A stretch of 64,000 nucleotides of DNA, taken from positions 372,001 through 436,000 of the forward strand of contig NZ_QFZL01000003.1 in assembly GCF_003171655.1 (NCBI RefSeq), in the 5' to 3' direction. The translations under genes and the position numbers were made by a program. The notes under the pieces were generated by a model. It ran no database searches and was not told where the DNA came from. It was given only the letters and a program-made list of their open reading frames with translations. This document shows positions 1-7,915 of this stretch, in pieces; position 1 is the stretch's first letter, and every line of letters begins with the position of its first letter. Source of the stretch: Stakelama portus. GTDB lineage: Bacteria > Pseudomonadota > Alphaproteobacteria > Sphingomonadales > Sphingomonadaceae.

Positions 1-903
1 TCGGTCGGAAACAGGACGGACGTACAGACGGCGATCGCGAATGCGAGCTGCCGGACCGGCGTCGACTTCACCTATCTGCTCGGCCAGGCGCAGGTCGAAA
101 GCGGCATGCGCCCCGATGCGCGTGCACCGACGTCGAGCGCGTCGGGCCTGTATCAGTTCATCGAACAAAGCTGGCTGGCGGTCGTCAAGCAACATGGCGA
201 GGAGCATGGGCTCGGCTGGGCGGCGGACAGCATCCGCCAGACACAGGGCGGGCGCTATATCGTTGCCGACGGTGCGACGCGCCAGGCCATCCTCGATCTG
301 CGCAACGATCCGCAGACCGCCGCGCTGATGGCGGCCGAACACGCCGCCGATAACAAGCAATCGCTCGAAGGGTCGCTAGGTCGCTCGGTCACCGGCACCG
401 ATCTCTATATGGCGCATTTTCTGGGACTGGGCGGAGCGCGCAATTTCCTGACCGCGATGGACGCTTCGCCCGACCGGTCGGGCGCGGCGATGTTCCCGGC
501 CGCCGCGCGCGCCAATCGCAACATCTTCTACGCGCCCGATGGCCAGCCGCGCACGCTGGCGCAAATCTATTCCGGCTTTTCCGACAAGCTCGATCGCGGC
601 GTCGCCGCCGTGGGTGGCAGCGGCGTGGCTTCGGCGCCGTTCGCCATGCCGGGCGAACAGCTCGCCGGGGGCGGCAGCGTGATCTACGGCAACGGCGCCG
701 GCGCGGACGAAAGCGCCTGGGTCCAGGCGGCGATGGACCGGTTCGGTATCGCCGGCGGCACGGCCGATACTGGCCTTGCCGATGCCGCCGCGCCCAATGC
801 CGGGTTCGGCACTTTCAACACCGGAATGCGCCTCAATCCCCTGCGTCCGACGCCGGAGACCGCGCACCTCGCCTATCTGATGCTCGCGAGCCTGGGGGCC
901 TGA
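1..903 (+). CDS. Lytic transglycosylase-like protein in flagellar locus (5' partial)
   Basis: The reading frame is open from the first base, so the true start lies outside the window; about 300 residues are visible. Near the visible N-terminus the segment GQAQVESGM is followed about 20 residues later by ASGLYQFIEQSWL, the usual layout of a soluble lytic transglycosylase (SLT) domain with catalytic Glu in QVES. Such enzymes cut peptidoglycan glycan strands and in flagellar loci make room for the rod. The C-terminal half is Ala/Gly-rich and probably unstructured. It ends 4 bases before flhA, so co-transcription is likely. The family call is from motif recognition; the specific role in flagellar assembly is inferred from position. 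Confidence 0.75.
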   Translation, partial: SVGNRTDVQTAIANASCRTGVDFTYLLGQAQVESGMRPDARAPTSSASGLYQFIEQSWLAVVKQHGEEHGLGWAADSIRQTQGGRYIVADGATRQAILDLRNDPQTAALMAAEHAADNKQSLEGSLGRSVTGTDLYMAHFLGLGGARNFLTAMDASPDRSGAAMFPAAARANRNIFYAPDGQPRTLAQIYSGFSDKLDRGVAAVGGSGVASAPFAMPGEQLAGGGSVIYGNGAGADESAWVQAAMDRFGIAGGTADTGLADAAAPNAGFGTFNTGMRLNPLRPTPETAHLAYLMLASLGA

Positions 904-907
904 CTGA

Positions 908-2992
908 ATGCAAGCTTTGCGTATTTCACCGCGTATCATGGTGCCCTCGCTTCGCAATTTCGCGCTGCCGCTGGCTATATTGACGCTGGTCGTGCTGATG
1001 GTGCTGCCGATCCCGGCGTTCCTGCTCGACCTGTTCTTCGTCACCAACATCATGATCAGCCTTGCCGTGCTGATGGTGGCGCTGAACGCGCAAAAGCCGC
1101 TCGATTTCTCGTCCTTTCCGACGGTGCTGCTGTTCGCCACGCTGTTCCGGCTTGGCCTCAACGTCGCTTCGACGCGCGTCGTGCTGGTCCACGGTCATGA
1201 AGGCGAAGCCGCCGCCGGCATGGTCATCCAGGCGTTCGGCGATTTCCTGATCGGCGGCGATTATATCGTCGGCCTGTTTGTTTTCGCGATCCTGATCATC
1301 ATCAACATGATCGTGGTGACCAAGGGCGCGGGCCGCGTGTCCGAAGTGTCGGCGCGCTTCACGCTCGATGCGTTGCCGGGCAAGCAGATGGCGATCGATG
1401 CCGATCTCAATGCCGGGCTGATCACGCCCGACGAAGCGCGCGCGCGCCGCGCCGAAGTCGCGACCGAAGCCGATTTCTATGGCGCGATGGACGGTTCGTC
1501 GAAATTCGTGAAGGGCGACGCGATTGCGGGCCTGCTGATCCTGGGCGTCAACATCATCGGCGGCCTGATCCTGGGCGTCGCTTCGCACGGCATGGCGGTG
1601 GGCGATGCCGCGCATACCTATGTCCTGCTTGCGATCGGCGACGCGCTGGTCGCGCAGCTGCCGTCGCTGATGCTGTCGATCGCGGCGGCCGCGATCGTCA
1701 CGCGTGTTACGTCCAGCCACGATCTTGCCGGCCAGATCGGCAGCCAGTTCGGCAGCCACCGCACCTGGATGCCGGTTTCGGCGATCCTGACGCTGTTGGG
1801 CGTCATGCCGGGCATGCCGCATTTCGTGATCCTGCCGCTTGCCGCCGGGTCGGGCTATGCGGCCTGGCGCCTGTACCGAAACGCCCAGCGCCCGCCCGAA
1901 CCCGAGGCTGTGGTGGAGGAACCCAAGGATCTGTCGCGGATCGGATGGGAAGAAGTCACCGACAATATGCAGGTGATGCTCGATATCGGCTATGGCCTGG
2001 TGCCGCTGGTCGACGAGCGTCGCGGGGGGCCGCTGATGGGGCGGATCACCGGCGTGCGCCGCCAGCTTTCCAAGGAACTGGGCTTCGTCGTGCCGCAGGT
2101 GCGGGTCCGCGACGACATCAACCTTGGCCCCTATACCTATCGCATCGTCGTCGGCGGCGTGGTGATCGGCGAAGACAGCGTCTCGCCCGACGAGATGCTG
2201 GCGCTCGATACCGGTCAGGCGGTCGGCGATCTCGACGGCAAGCCGGTCAAGGACCCGACCTTCGGCCTGGACGCGGTGTGGATTGCGCGGGGCGATGCCG
2301 ATGCCGCCACTGGCGCGGGCTATCTGGTCGTCGATCCCGGCACGGTGGTGGCGACGCATCTCAACCAGTGCCTGTCGCAAAGCGCGAGCGACCTGCTCGG
2401 CCCCGACGAGGTCCAGTCGCTGCTCGACGGGCTCAAGGAACGGTCGGCACAGCTGGTGGCCTCGCTCAGCCCCAATCCGGTGCCGCTCACCACGCTGACG
2501 CAAGTGCTGCGCGGACTGCTGGCCGAGAATATCCCGCTCAAGGAATTCCGCCGCATCGCCGCCGCAATTGCCGTCGCCGCGCAGCGGACGCTCGATGCCG
2601 AGGAAATCATCGAGCTGATCCGGCCCGAGCTGGGCCCGCTGATCATCCAGCGCCTGTGCGGCGTGCGCGAACCGCTGCGGGTGATGACGCTCGAAGGGCA
2701 GCTCGAAGGGCTGCTGGGGCAGACGCTGCGCAACGATATGTCGCGACGCCATGCGATCGAACCCGATCTTGGCCGCCGCATCGTCGACGCGCTGACTCAG
2801 GCGGCCGGGCCGCTGGTCGCAGAGGCCAAGCCGTTCGCGCTGGTGGTGCAGCCGGCGATCCGCATCGCGATCCGCAAGCTGATCCGCACCGCGCTGCCCG
2901 ACACGCCGGTGATGAGTTTCTTCGAGGTTCCCGAAGACAAGCCCGTCGAAGTCGTCGCCGTGATCGGCGCACCGGGAGCGCTGCCCGCATGA
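908..2992 (+). CDS. flhA: Flagellar biosynthesis protein FlhA
   Basis: FlhA is the large inner-membrane component of the flagellar type III export gate and receives chaperone-substrate complexes through its cytoplasmic domain. At 694 residues it has the usual family length. The N-terminal half carries about eight hydrophobic segments. The conserved FHIPEP-family loop is visible as SSKFVKGDAIAGLLILGVNI near residue 200. The C-terminal ~350 residues form the soluble domain. It starts 4 bases after the transglycosylase gene and its TGA overlaps a possible upstream ATG of fliA, so the three genes look like one transcript. Confidence 0.96.
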   Translation: MQALRISPRIMVPSLRNFALPLAILTLVVLMVLPIPAFLLDLFFVTNIMISLAVLMVALNAQKPLDFSSFPTVLLFATLFRLGLNVASTRVVLVHGHEGEAAAGMVIQAFGDFLIGGDYIVGLFVFAILIIINMIVVTKGAGRVSEVSARFTLDALPGKQMAIDADLNAGLITPDEARARRAEVATEADFYGAMDGSSKFVKGDAIAGLLILGVNIIGGLILGVASHGMAVGDAAHTYVLLAIGDALVAQLPSLMLSIAAAAIVTRVTSSHDLAGQIGSQFGSHRTWMPVSAILTLLGVMPGMPHFVILPLAAGSGYAAWRLYRNAQRPPEPEAVVEEPKDLSRIGWEEVTDNMQVMLDIGYGLVPLVDERRGGPLMGRITGVRRQLSKELGFVVPQVRVRDDINLGPYTYRIVVGGVVIGEDSVSPDEMLALDTGQAVGDLDGKPVKDPTFGLDAVWIARGDADAATGAGYLVVDPGTVVATHLNQCLSQSASDLLGPDEVQSLLDGLKERSAQLVASLSPNPVPLTTLTQVLRGLLAENIPLKEFRRIAAAIAVAAQRTLDAEEIIELIRPELGPLIIQRLCGVREPLRVMTLEGQLEGLLGQTLRNDMSRRHAIEPDLGRRIVDALTQAAGPLVAEAKPFALVVQPAIRIAIRKLIRTALPDTPVMSFFEVPEDKPVEVVAVIGAPGALPA

Positions 2993-3021
2993 CCGCCCAA
3001 TCCAAGAGGAAAGACACCGCA

Positions 3022-3759
3022 ATGTCGGCTGTTCCGGCCCAGTCTCCGCTTACCTATTCGCGCACCTCTTCGCCGGCGCGCGATACCGAATTGCTCGTGC
3101 AGCGGCATTTGCCGCTGGTGCGGCGGCTTGCCTGGCACGTTCACGGCACGATGAGCGCGCTCGTCGAAGTCGAGGATCTGATTCAGGTGGGGCTGGTCGC
3201 GCTGGTCGAGGCCGCCGGCGGGTTCGAGGATCGCGGGCAGGTAACCTTCGAACAATATCTCGTCACGCGGCTGCGCGGCGCGATGATCGACGAATTGCGC
3301 CGCCAGGCGACGACGACGCGCGGCGCGATGCGGCGCAGGCGCGCCTATAACGAAGCGGTCACGACATTGACCGACAGCCTGGATCGCACGCCGACCGACG
3401 AGGAAGTCGCGACGAAGCTGGGGGTGAGCGTCGAAAAGCTGCGCACCGAATATGTGACGGCAGAGGCAGTGCGATTCGATTCGATCGACGATGTCTATTC
3501 GGACGATGCGCCCTGGTTCATGTCCGACGAGCCCGACGCGTTCGACCAGCTGGCCGAGGCCGACCAGCGCGAGGCGCTGATCGCGGCGATCGGCGAGCTG
3601 CCCGAGCGCGAGCAGCTGGTGATCCAGCTTTATTATGTCGAGGAACTCAACCTTGAGGAGATCGGACAGGTGATCGGCGTTGGCGCCGCGCGAATCTGTC
3701 AGATCAAGAGCGCAGCGCATGCCCGGCTCAAAAAGGGACTGGCGCGGCGGCTGGGTTAG
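3022..3759 (+). CDS. fliA: Flagellar sigma factor FliA (sigma-28 family)
   Basis: The protein (245 residues from this start) has the regions of a sigma-70 family factor without region 1: region 2 with the VEVEDLIQVGLVALVEA segment, region 3, and a region 4 helix-turn-helix around LNLEEIGQVIGVGAARICQI. The spacing and length fit FliA, which directs RNA polymerase to late flagellar genes. I chose ATG 3022 because AAGAGGAAAG at 3004-3013 is a good ribosome site. An in-frame ATG at 2989 overlaps the flhA stop and would add 11 residues. FliA is absent from some alphaproteobacterial orders, so its presence next to sigma-54-type flagellar promoters is notable. Confidence 0.9.
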   Translation: MSAVPAQSPLTYSRTSSPARDTELLVQRHLPLVRRLAWHVHGTMSALVEVEDLIQVGLVALVEAAGGFEDRGQVTFEQYLVTRLRGAMIDELRRQATTTRGAMRRRRAYNEAVTTLTDSLDRTPTDEEVATKLGVSVEKLRTEYVTAEAVRFDSIDDVYSDDAPWFMSDEPDAFDQLAEADQREALIAAIGELPEREQLVIQLYYVEELNLEEIGQVIGVGAARICQIKSAAHARLKKGLARRLG

Positions 3760-3771
3760 GCTTGCCCGACC

Positions 3772-4668
3772 TTACTGGTCCCCTTCAGGCAGCGAGCCCG
3801 GCGCCAGCACCCAGTTGCGGTTCGCCTCGGCGTCGATCACCAGCGTCAGCTTGCGCAGGATCGGCAGGCCGATATTGGCGATATCGCCGAGAAAGGTGAC
3901 TTCGGGATTTTCGAGCACGACCGGACCGATCCGCACGGTCCCCCTGATCCGGCCGCCATAGACATCGCCTTCCTGGCTGATCGAGCGGAACCGGCCGACG
4001 ACTTGGGCGGGATGCTCCAGCGGCACCTTGTCGATCATCGACAGCGGCAGGCTGAGCGCGCCGTCGAACCCGGTGTCGAAATGCGCCACCATCGTGCCGC
4101 CGTCGGGCATGACCATATGGACGGTGGGCAGCCCGTCGACATAATCGATCGGCGCCTCGGCGGGGCGGGTTGCCGCATCGCGTGCCGTCAGCACCGCGCG
4201 GCCGCTTGCCAGATCGAGATAGAGCAGGCTTTGGGTGAACGTCTCCGACGAGAAAATGCCCATCGCGTCGTTCCGGTCATATTCGACCGCGGCTGCATCG
4301 ATGCTTCCGACCGGAAGGCCGCCGACCGTCAGTTCGCGCAGCGCGACACTGGGCAGGATGCGGACATGGCCGGTCGATCCGTCGACTTCCTGAACCTCGC
4401 CGATCCTTTCAAGCTTCAGGCGATCGACAAGCGACAGGTCGATCGTGTTGCCGTCCGACCCGGTATCGAACACCATCGGCAGCAAATCGCCGTCCCCCAC
4501 CCGCATCATCACCAGGACCCGACCGGGCGACTGAAACAGTGTGATCTCGCCCGTGACGGGCAGATCGGAGCGGGCGGCTTCGGCAGGCTCGGTAACAGGC
4601 TGTGCGCTTGCCGGTGCGATACCGGCGAAGAACAGCACAGCCGCGCTGAGGGATGCGGCGGGAGACAT
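3772..4668 (-). CDS. Secreted retropepsin-like aspartyl protease
   Basis: The 298-residue product begins with a signal peptide (hydrophobic stretch ending around ASAQ, residues 20-23). It contains two aspartyl-protease-type motifs, VFDTGSDGN near residue 65 and AHFDTGFDGA near residue 200. Two DTG motifs in one chain suggest a pseudo-dimeric retropepsin-like fold, active in the periplasm or at the cell surface. The start has AGGATAT 6 bases upstream. It is convergent with fliA (12-base gap) and has its own promoter with an embedded dyad at 4722-4752. It lies inside the flagellar locus but shares no strand or operon with it. The substrate is unknown. Confidence 0.75.
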   Translation of the reverse strand: MSPAASLSAAVLFFAGIAPASAQPVTEPAEAARSDLPVTGEITLFQSPGRVLVMMRVGDGDLLPMVFDTGSDGNTIDLSLVDRLKLERIGEVQEVDGSTGHVRILPSVALRELTVGGLPVGSIDAAAVEYDRNDAMGIFSSETFTQSLLYLDLASGRAVLTARDAATRPAEAPIDYVDGLPTVHMVMPDGGTMVAHFDTGFDGALSLPLSMIDKVPLEHPAQVVGRFRSISQEGDVYGGRIRGTVRIGPVVLENPEVTFLGDIANIGLPILRKLTLVIDAEANRNWVLAPGSLPEGDQ

Positions 4669-4721
4669 GGATATCCTGTCGGAAAGGGCGCGATCGACGG
4701 CATCGCGCGGTTGCCGCCCGC

Positions 4722-4752
4722 ACTATAACTACAACTGTAGTCGATGTGTCAA
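4722..4752 (-). promoter_or_regulatory. Protease-gene promoter with dyad operator in the spacer
   Basis: Read on the minus strand there is a perfect -35 TTGACA (plus 4747-4752) and a -10 TATAGT (plus 4722-4727) separated by 19 bases. The spacer contains the perfect dyad ACTACA-AC-TGTAGT (4728-4741). The core TACA-N2-TGTA matches the operator type known for BlaI/MecI/CopY repressors. A 19-base spacer filled by a dyad is also the MerR layout. The start codon of the protease gene is about 54 bases downstream of the -10. No regulator gene of either family is in the window. Confidence 0.7.
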
Positions 4753-4806
4753 TCGAGTCGATGACGCCGGTCGAACGGCGCTCGACTCTTGCGCGCGTCG
4801 ACGCGC

Positions 4807-4838
4807 AAAAGCCCCGGCAGTCTTTCGACCGCCGGGGC
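4807..4838 (-). terminator. Rho-independent terminator for flagellin
   Basis: On the minus strand GCCCCGGCGGTC, a GAAA tetraloop and GACTGCCGGGGC form a 12-bp stem with one G-T wobble, followed directly by TTTT (plus-strand AAAA at 4807-4810). It lies about 80 bases after the flagellin stop and separates it from the protease promoter. Confidence 0.85.
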
Positions 4839-4889
4839 CCGTTGCGCCTCCCGGAAAGCGGGAGTTGACCGGCCGGAGGTGCCTGTCAG

Positions 4890-4904
4890 GGGGGTGACAC
4901 CCCC
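4890..4904. repeat. Small GC hairpin after flagellin stop
   Basis: GGGGG-TGACA-CCCCC forms a 5-bp hairpin just after the flagellin stop codon. There is no T-run, so it is probably a 3'-UTR stability element preceding the stronger terminator at 4807-4838. Confidence 0.4.
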
Positions 4905-4918
4905 GGACCGGCACACGC

Positions 4919-6058
4919 TTACTGCAGGAGCTGCAGAACCGATTGCTTGCTCTGATTGGCCTGGGCCAGCATCGCGGTCGATGCCTGCGACAGGATCTGA
5001 GCCTTGGCGAGGTTCGCCGTTTCGACCGAGAAGTCGGCATCCTCGATGCGGCTGCGCGCATCGGTGAGGCTGGTGACGTTGTTGGTCAGGTTGGTCACCA
5101 CCGAACCCAGACGGCTCTGTGCGGCGCCGATGCCGGCACGAACCGTATTCAGGCTGGTGAGGAAGGTGTCGACGATGCCCAGCGCCGAAGTGGCATTGGC
5201 AGCCGACGTAACGTCAAGGCCCGGCGTCGCAGCGACGGCTTCCACTGCTTCCTGCGCTTCGACGGCCGCCTTCGCTTCGACACCCGTCGTGGTGACGGTG
5301 TCCGCCGTGAGATAGATAACGTCATCGGCAGCCAGCGTATATTCCTGACCAGCGGTCGGCGAGCTGCCGCCGATCGTGCCGCTGTCTTCGTCATCCTGCG
5401 TGGCGGTGTAGGTCTTGCCGACGAAATCGTCGCCTTCCTTCACCGTGTAGGTGCCGTCGGCTGACATCTTTTCCTCATCGACGGCGTCGACGGCGTCCTG
5501 CGCTGCGACGGCTTCCTTGCCTTCGACACCAGCGACCGGATCGAAGCTCGACGTGTCGAGGTTGCCGATCGACAGGTTCACCGTCTGCGACGCCTTCGAA
5601 CCGACCTGGATCGACAGGCTGACGCCGCTGCCGCCCTTGGCGGTGTCGAACAGCTTCACGCCGTTGAATTCGGCATCGCCCAGCGACTGTTTGATCTGCG
5701 CGGTAAGCTGCGTGACTTCCGCCTGAAGGTTCGTGCGGTCGCCGTCGGAATAGGTGCCCGAAGCCGACTGCACCGCCAGTTCGCGAATGCGCTGCAGCAT
5801 GTTGCTGACTTCGCCCAGCGTACCTTCCGCCGTCTGTGCCAGCGAAATGCCGTCATTGGCGTTGCGGACCGCCTGGCTCATGCCGCGGATCGACGACGTC
5901 ATCGACGAAACGATGGCCATGCCGGCCGCGTCGTCCTTGGAGCTGTTGATACGCTTGCCGGTCGACAGCCGCTCCATGGCCGTCTGCATCGTGGCGTTCG
6001 CACCGCTCGAAGCGTTGGCCGCCCGGATACTGGCAATATTGGTTCCGATAACTGTCAT
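4919..6058 (-). CDS. fliC: Flagellin
   Basis: Flagellin polymerises into the filament. The N-terminal D0/D1 signature is clear (ATMQTAMERLSTGKRINSSK, then AAGMAIVSSM), and the C-terminal D0 helix ends ...KQSVLQLLQ. I start at ATG 6058 (MTVIGTN), 8 bases after GAGGAG at 6067-6072, rather than at the in-frame TTG two codons earlier; this gives 379 residues. Compact alphaproteobacterial flagellins are nearer 270-300, and the extra length is a central insert bracketed by two related Ala/Val/Glu-rich repeats. It has a sigma-54-type promoter (6155-6171) and a strong terminator, so it is a single-gene transcript. The capping protein and chaperone genes fliD and fliS are in the same locus. Confidence 0.95.
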   Translation of the reverse strand: MTVIGTNIASIRAANASSGANATMQTAMERLSTGKRINSSKDDAAGMAIVSSMTSSIRGMSQAVRNANDGISLAQTAEGTLGEVSNMLQRIRELAVQSASGTYSDGDRTNLQAEVTQLTAQIKQSLGDAEFNGVKLFDTAKGGSGVSLSIQVGSKASQTVNLSIGNLDTSSFDPVAGVEGKEAVAAQDAVDAVDEEKMSADGTYTVKEGDDFVGKTYTATQDDEDSGTIGGSSPTAGQEYTLAADDVIYLTADTVTTTGVEAKAAVEAQEAVEAVAATPGLDVTSAANATSALGIVDTFLTSLNTVRAGIGAAQSRLGSVVTNLTNNVTSLTDARSRIEDADFSVETANLAKAQILSQASTAMLAQANQSKQSVLQLLQ

Positions 6059-6154
6059 GTCCAATACTCCTCAAAGCTGGCGCCCCTCACTGCACCCCCC
6101 AACACGGGAGCCCGAGCCGCCACACCGAGGAACGGCAGGGTGAGGAGGGGATTA

Positions 6155-6171
6155 AGCAAAAAAATCGCCTC
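6155..6171 (-). promoter_or_regulatory. Sigma-54 promoter for flagellin
   Basis: On the minus strand the sequence AGGCGATTTTTTTGCTT has the invariant GG-N10-GC spacing of sigma-54 promoters (plus: GC at 6156-6157, CC at 6168-6169) and a good TTGCT -12 box. The predicted transcript start is near 6144, giving a leader of about 86 bases. The FlbD-like sigma-54 activator is encoded divergently next door. Confidence 0.75.
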
Positions 6172-6176
6172 GCCCT

Positions 6177-6190
6177 CGCGCGCGCGCGCG
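6177..6190. repeat. (CG)7 dinucleotide run upstream of flagellin promoter
   Basis: Seven CG units in a row lie immediately upstream of the -24 element of the flagellin promoter. Such runs can form Z-DNA or slip during replication; whether this one varies is unknown. Confidence 0.6.
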
Positions 6191-6239
6191 TAGGTGCGCC
6201 CGGAAACTGCGGCGAAAAAATGCGGAAAATAATTTTAAG

Positions 6240-6256
6240 GTTTACGGCCTGTTTAC
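6240..6256. promoter_or_regulatory. Direct repeat GTTTAC in fliC/activator intergenic region
   Basis: Two GTTTAC copies (6240-6245 and 6251-6256) are spaced one helical turn apart (11 bases) in the AT-richer stretch before the sigma-54 activator gene. It could be a regulator site for either divergent gene. This is weak evidence. Confidence 0.25.
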
Positions 6257-6296
6257 CATTAACCCCCCAAAAAGTCGGTCCGAACAGGGGGGATCA

Positions 6297-7562
6297 ATGG
6301 GATCGATTTTTCCGTCCGCAGCGGTGCTGCGACAGAAATACGCACTGGTGTCCGCGCTGCGGGCGCAGGGCTTCACCGTCAAATCCTTCGAAGCCGACAA
6401 GCCGTCGGCGGGCGACCTGTTTCTGGTCGTCGAAGGCGAAACGCCGCCGATCGCGGCGCGCACGCTGATCGTCGGATCGGATTGCAACGAAGCGATACCC
6501 TTTCACGACGGCAATCCCGCACGCGTCGGATGGACCGCCGATAACCACGCGATCGGTGTCGGCTTTGCCAGCGCGCTGTTGCGCGGCGCCAACGCGCCGG
6601 TTGCGTCGGACCCCGAAAGCCTGGCGCTGCTCGCACTTGCCGAGCGCATTGCCCAGTCGGACGTCACGGTCCTGATCAACGGCCCCACAGGCACGGGCAA
6701 GGAAGTGATGGCGAAGGCGATCCATCAGGCTTCGCCGCGCCGCGACGGCCCGTTCATCGCGGTCAATTGCGCCGCGCTTCCCGAAACCATGCTCGAAGCG
6801 ATGCTGTTCGGCCATCACAAGGGCGCCTTTACCGGCGCTTCGGCGGCGGGGCAGGGATTTTTCCGCGCGGCCGAGGGCGGCACGCTGCTGCTCGACGAAA
6901 TCGCCGAAATGCCGATCCAGCTTCAGGCCAAGCTGCTGCGCGCGCTGCAGGAACGCGAAGTCGTGCCGATCGGCGGCACGCTGCCCGAAAAAGTCGATGT
7001 CCGCGTGATCGCCTGCGCCAACCGCGACTTGCAGGACGAAGTCGAGGCGGGCCGGTTCCGCGCCGACCTTTATTATCGCCTGTCGGTGTTTCCGCTTGCC
7101 ACCAAATCGCTGGCGGAACGCCCGGGCGACGTGGTGGCGCTCGCATCGGCGATGGTGCTGCGCCACGCCGCGGGCCGCGCCAAGCTGCCCTGGCTTGCCG
7201 ACGACGCGATCGACGCGCTGATCGACCATGACTGGCCGGGCAATGTCCGCGAGCTGGAAAATGTGATCCAGCGGGCGATGCTGCTGACGATGGACGATGA
7301 AATCCGCGCTGAACATATCCTGTTCGACCGGCGTCCCGCCGCCGCGTCCGCGCCGCGGATCGCGAGCGACGACAGCCTGTCGAACATCGTTCAGATGTCC
7401 GAATTCCAGGCGATCCGCGAAACGCTCGCCGCCTGCAACGGCAGCCGGATCGAAACCGCGAAACGGCTCGGCATTTCCGAACGCACCCTGCGCTATCGCC
7501 TCGCCAAGGCGCGCGAACAGGGTGAGGATATCGACGCCATGCCGCACCGGGTGTCGGCATGA
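6297..7562 (+). CDS. flbD: FlbD-like sigma-54-dependent flagellar activator
   Basis: This 421-residue protein has a central AAA+ domain with Walker A GPTGTGKE, the sigma-54-contacting GAFTGA motif intact, Walker B GGTLLLDEIAEM, and a C-terminal Fis-type helix-turn-helix (ETAKRLGISERTLRYRLAKA). It should therefore open sigma-54 promoters such as those of fliC and fliK. The ~115-residue N-terminal region shows no obvious phospho-acceptor receiver motif, so it is probably not controlled by phosphorylation; in Caulobacter the flagellar activator FlbD has a similar role. ATG 6297 follows a G-rich ribosome site. Its stop overlaps the fliE start (ATGA), so it heads the fliE-J operon. The name flbD is by analogy of role and context. 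Confidence 0.85.
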   Translation: MGSIFPSAAVLRQKYALVSALRAQGFTVKSFEADKPSAGDLFLVVEGETPPIAARTLIVGSDCNEAIPFHDGNPARVGWTADNHAIGVGFASALLRGANAPVASDPESLALLALAERIAQSDVTVLINGPTGTGKEVMAKAIHQASPRRDGPFIAVNCAALPETMLEAMLFGHHKGAFTGASAAGQGFFRAAEGGTLLLDEIAEMPIQLQAKLLRALQEREVVPIGGTLPEKVDVRVIACANRDLQDEVEAGRFRADLYYRLSVFPLATKSLAERPGDVVALASAMVLRHAAGRAKLPWLADDAIDALIDHDWPGNVRELENVIQRAMLLTMDDEIRAEHILFDRRPAAASAPRIASDDSLSNIVQMSEFQAIRETLAACNGSRIETAKRLGISERTLRYRLAKAREQGEDIDAMPHRVSA

Positions 7563-7912
7563 GCGGCGTTACCGGACCGATGAGCGTCGATCGCGTCATG
7601 GCGCTGCGGGCGCAGATCGTCGAACGCAATCAGGCGCTGTCGCGCGCGCAGCAGGCGACCTCCGCCGCGCCCGCCGCACAGGCCGAAGGCCCTGCCAGCT
7701 TTACCGACGTGTTCGAAGGCGCGGTGCGCAACGTCAACAATGCGCAGGCCCGCGCCGGCGAGCTTTCCGCCGCCTATGAGCGCGGCGAAACCGTCGACAT
7801 CGCCAAGGTCATGCTGGCCCGTCAGGAAGCCTCGGTAGGCTTTGAAGCGACGATGCAGGTCCGCAACAAACTCCTGTCCGCTTACAAGGACATTATGAGC
7901 ATGCCGGTCTAA
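7559..7912 (+). CDS. fliE: Flagellar hook-basal body protein FliE
   Basis: FliE is the small adaptor between the MS ring and the rod. The 117-residue product ends with the conserved FliE C-terminus (RGETVDIAKVMLARQEASVGFEATMQVRNKLL, quoted in part). It overlaps the activator gene by 4 bases and is followed by fliF after 3 bases, the classical fliE-fliF order. Confidence 0.95.
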   Translation: MSGVTGPMSVDRVMALRAQIVERNQALSRAQQATSAAPAAQAEGPASFTDVFEGAVRNVNNAQARAGELSAAYERGETVDIAKVMLARQEASVGFEATMQVRNKLLSAYKDIMSMPV

Positions 7913-7915
7913 CCT

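Noticed and set aside
926..3022. A 698-codon minus-strand frame
   Set aside because: Antisense shadow of flhA; His/Arg/Asp-rich nonsense composition.
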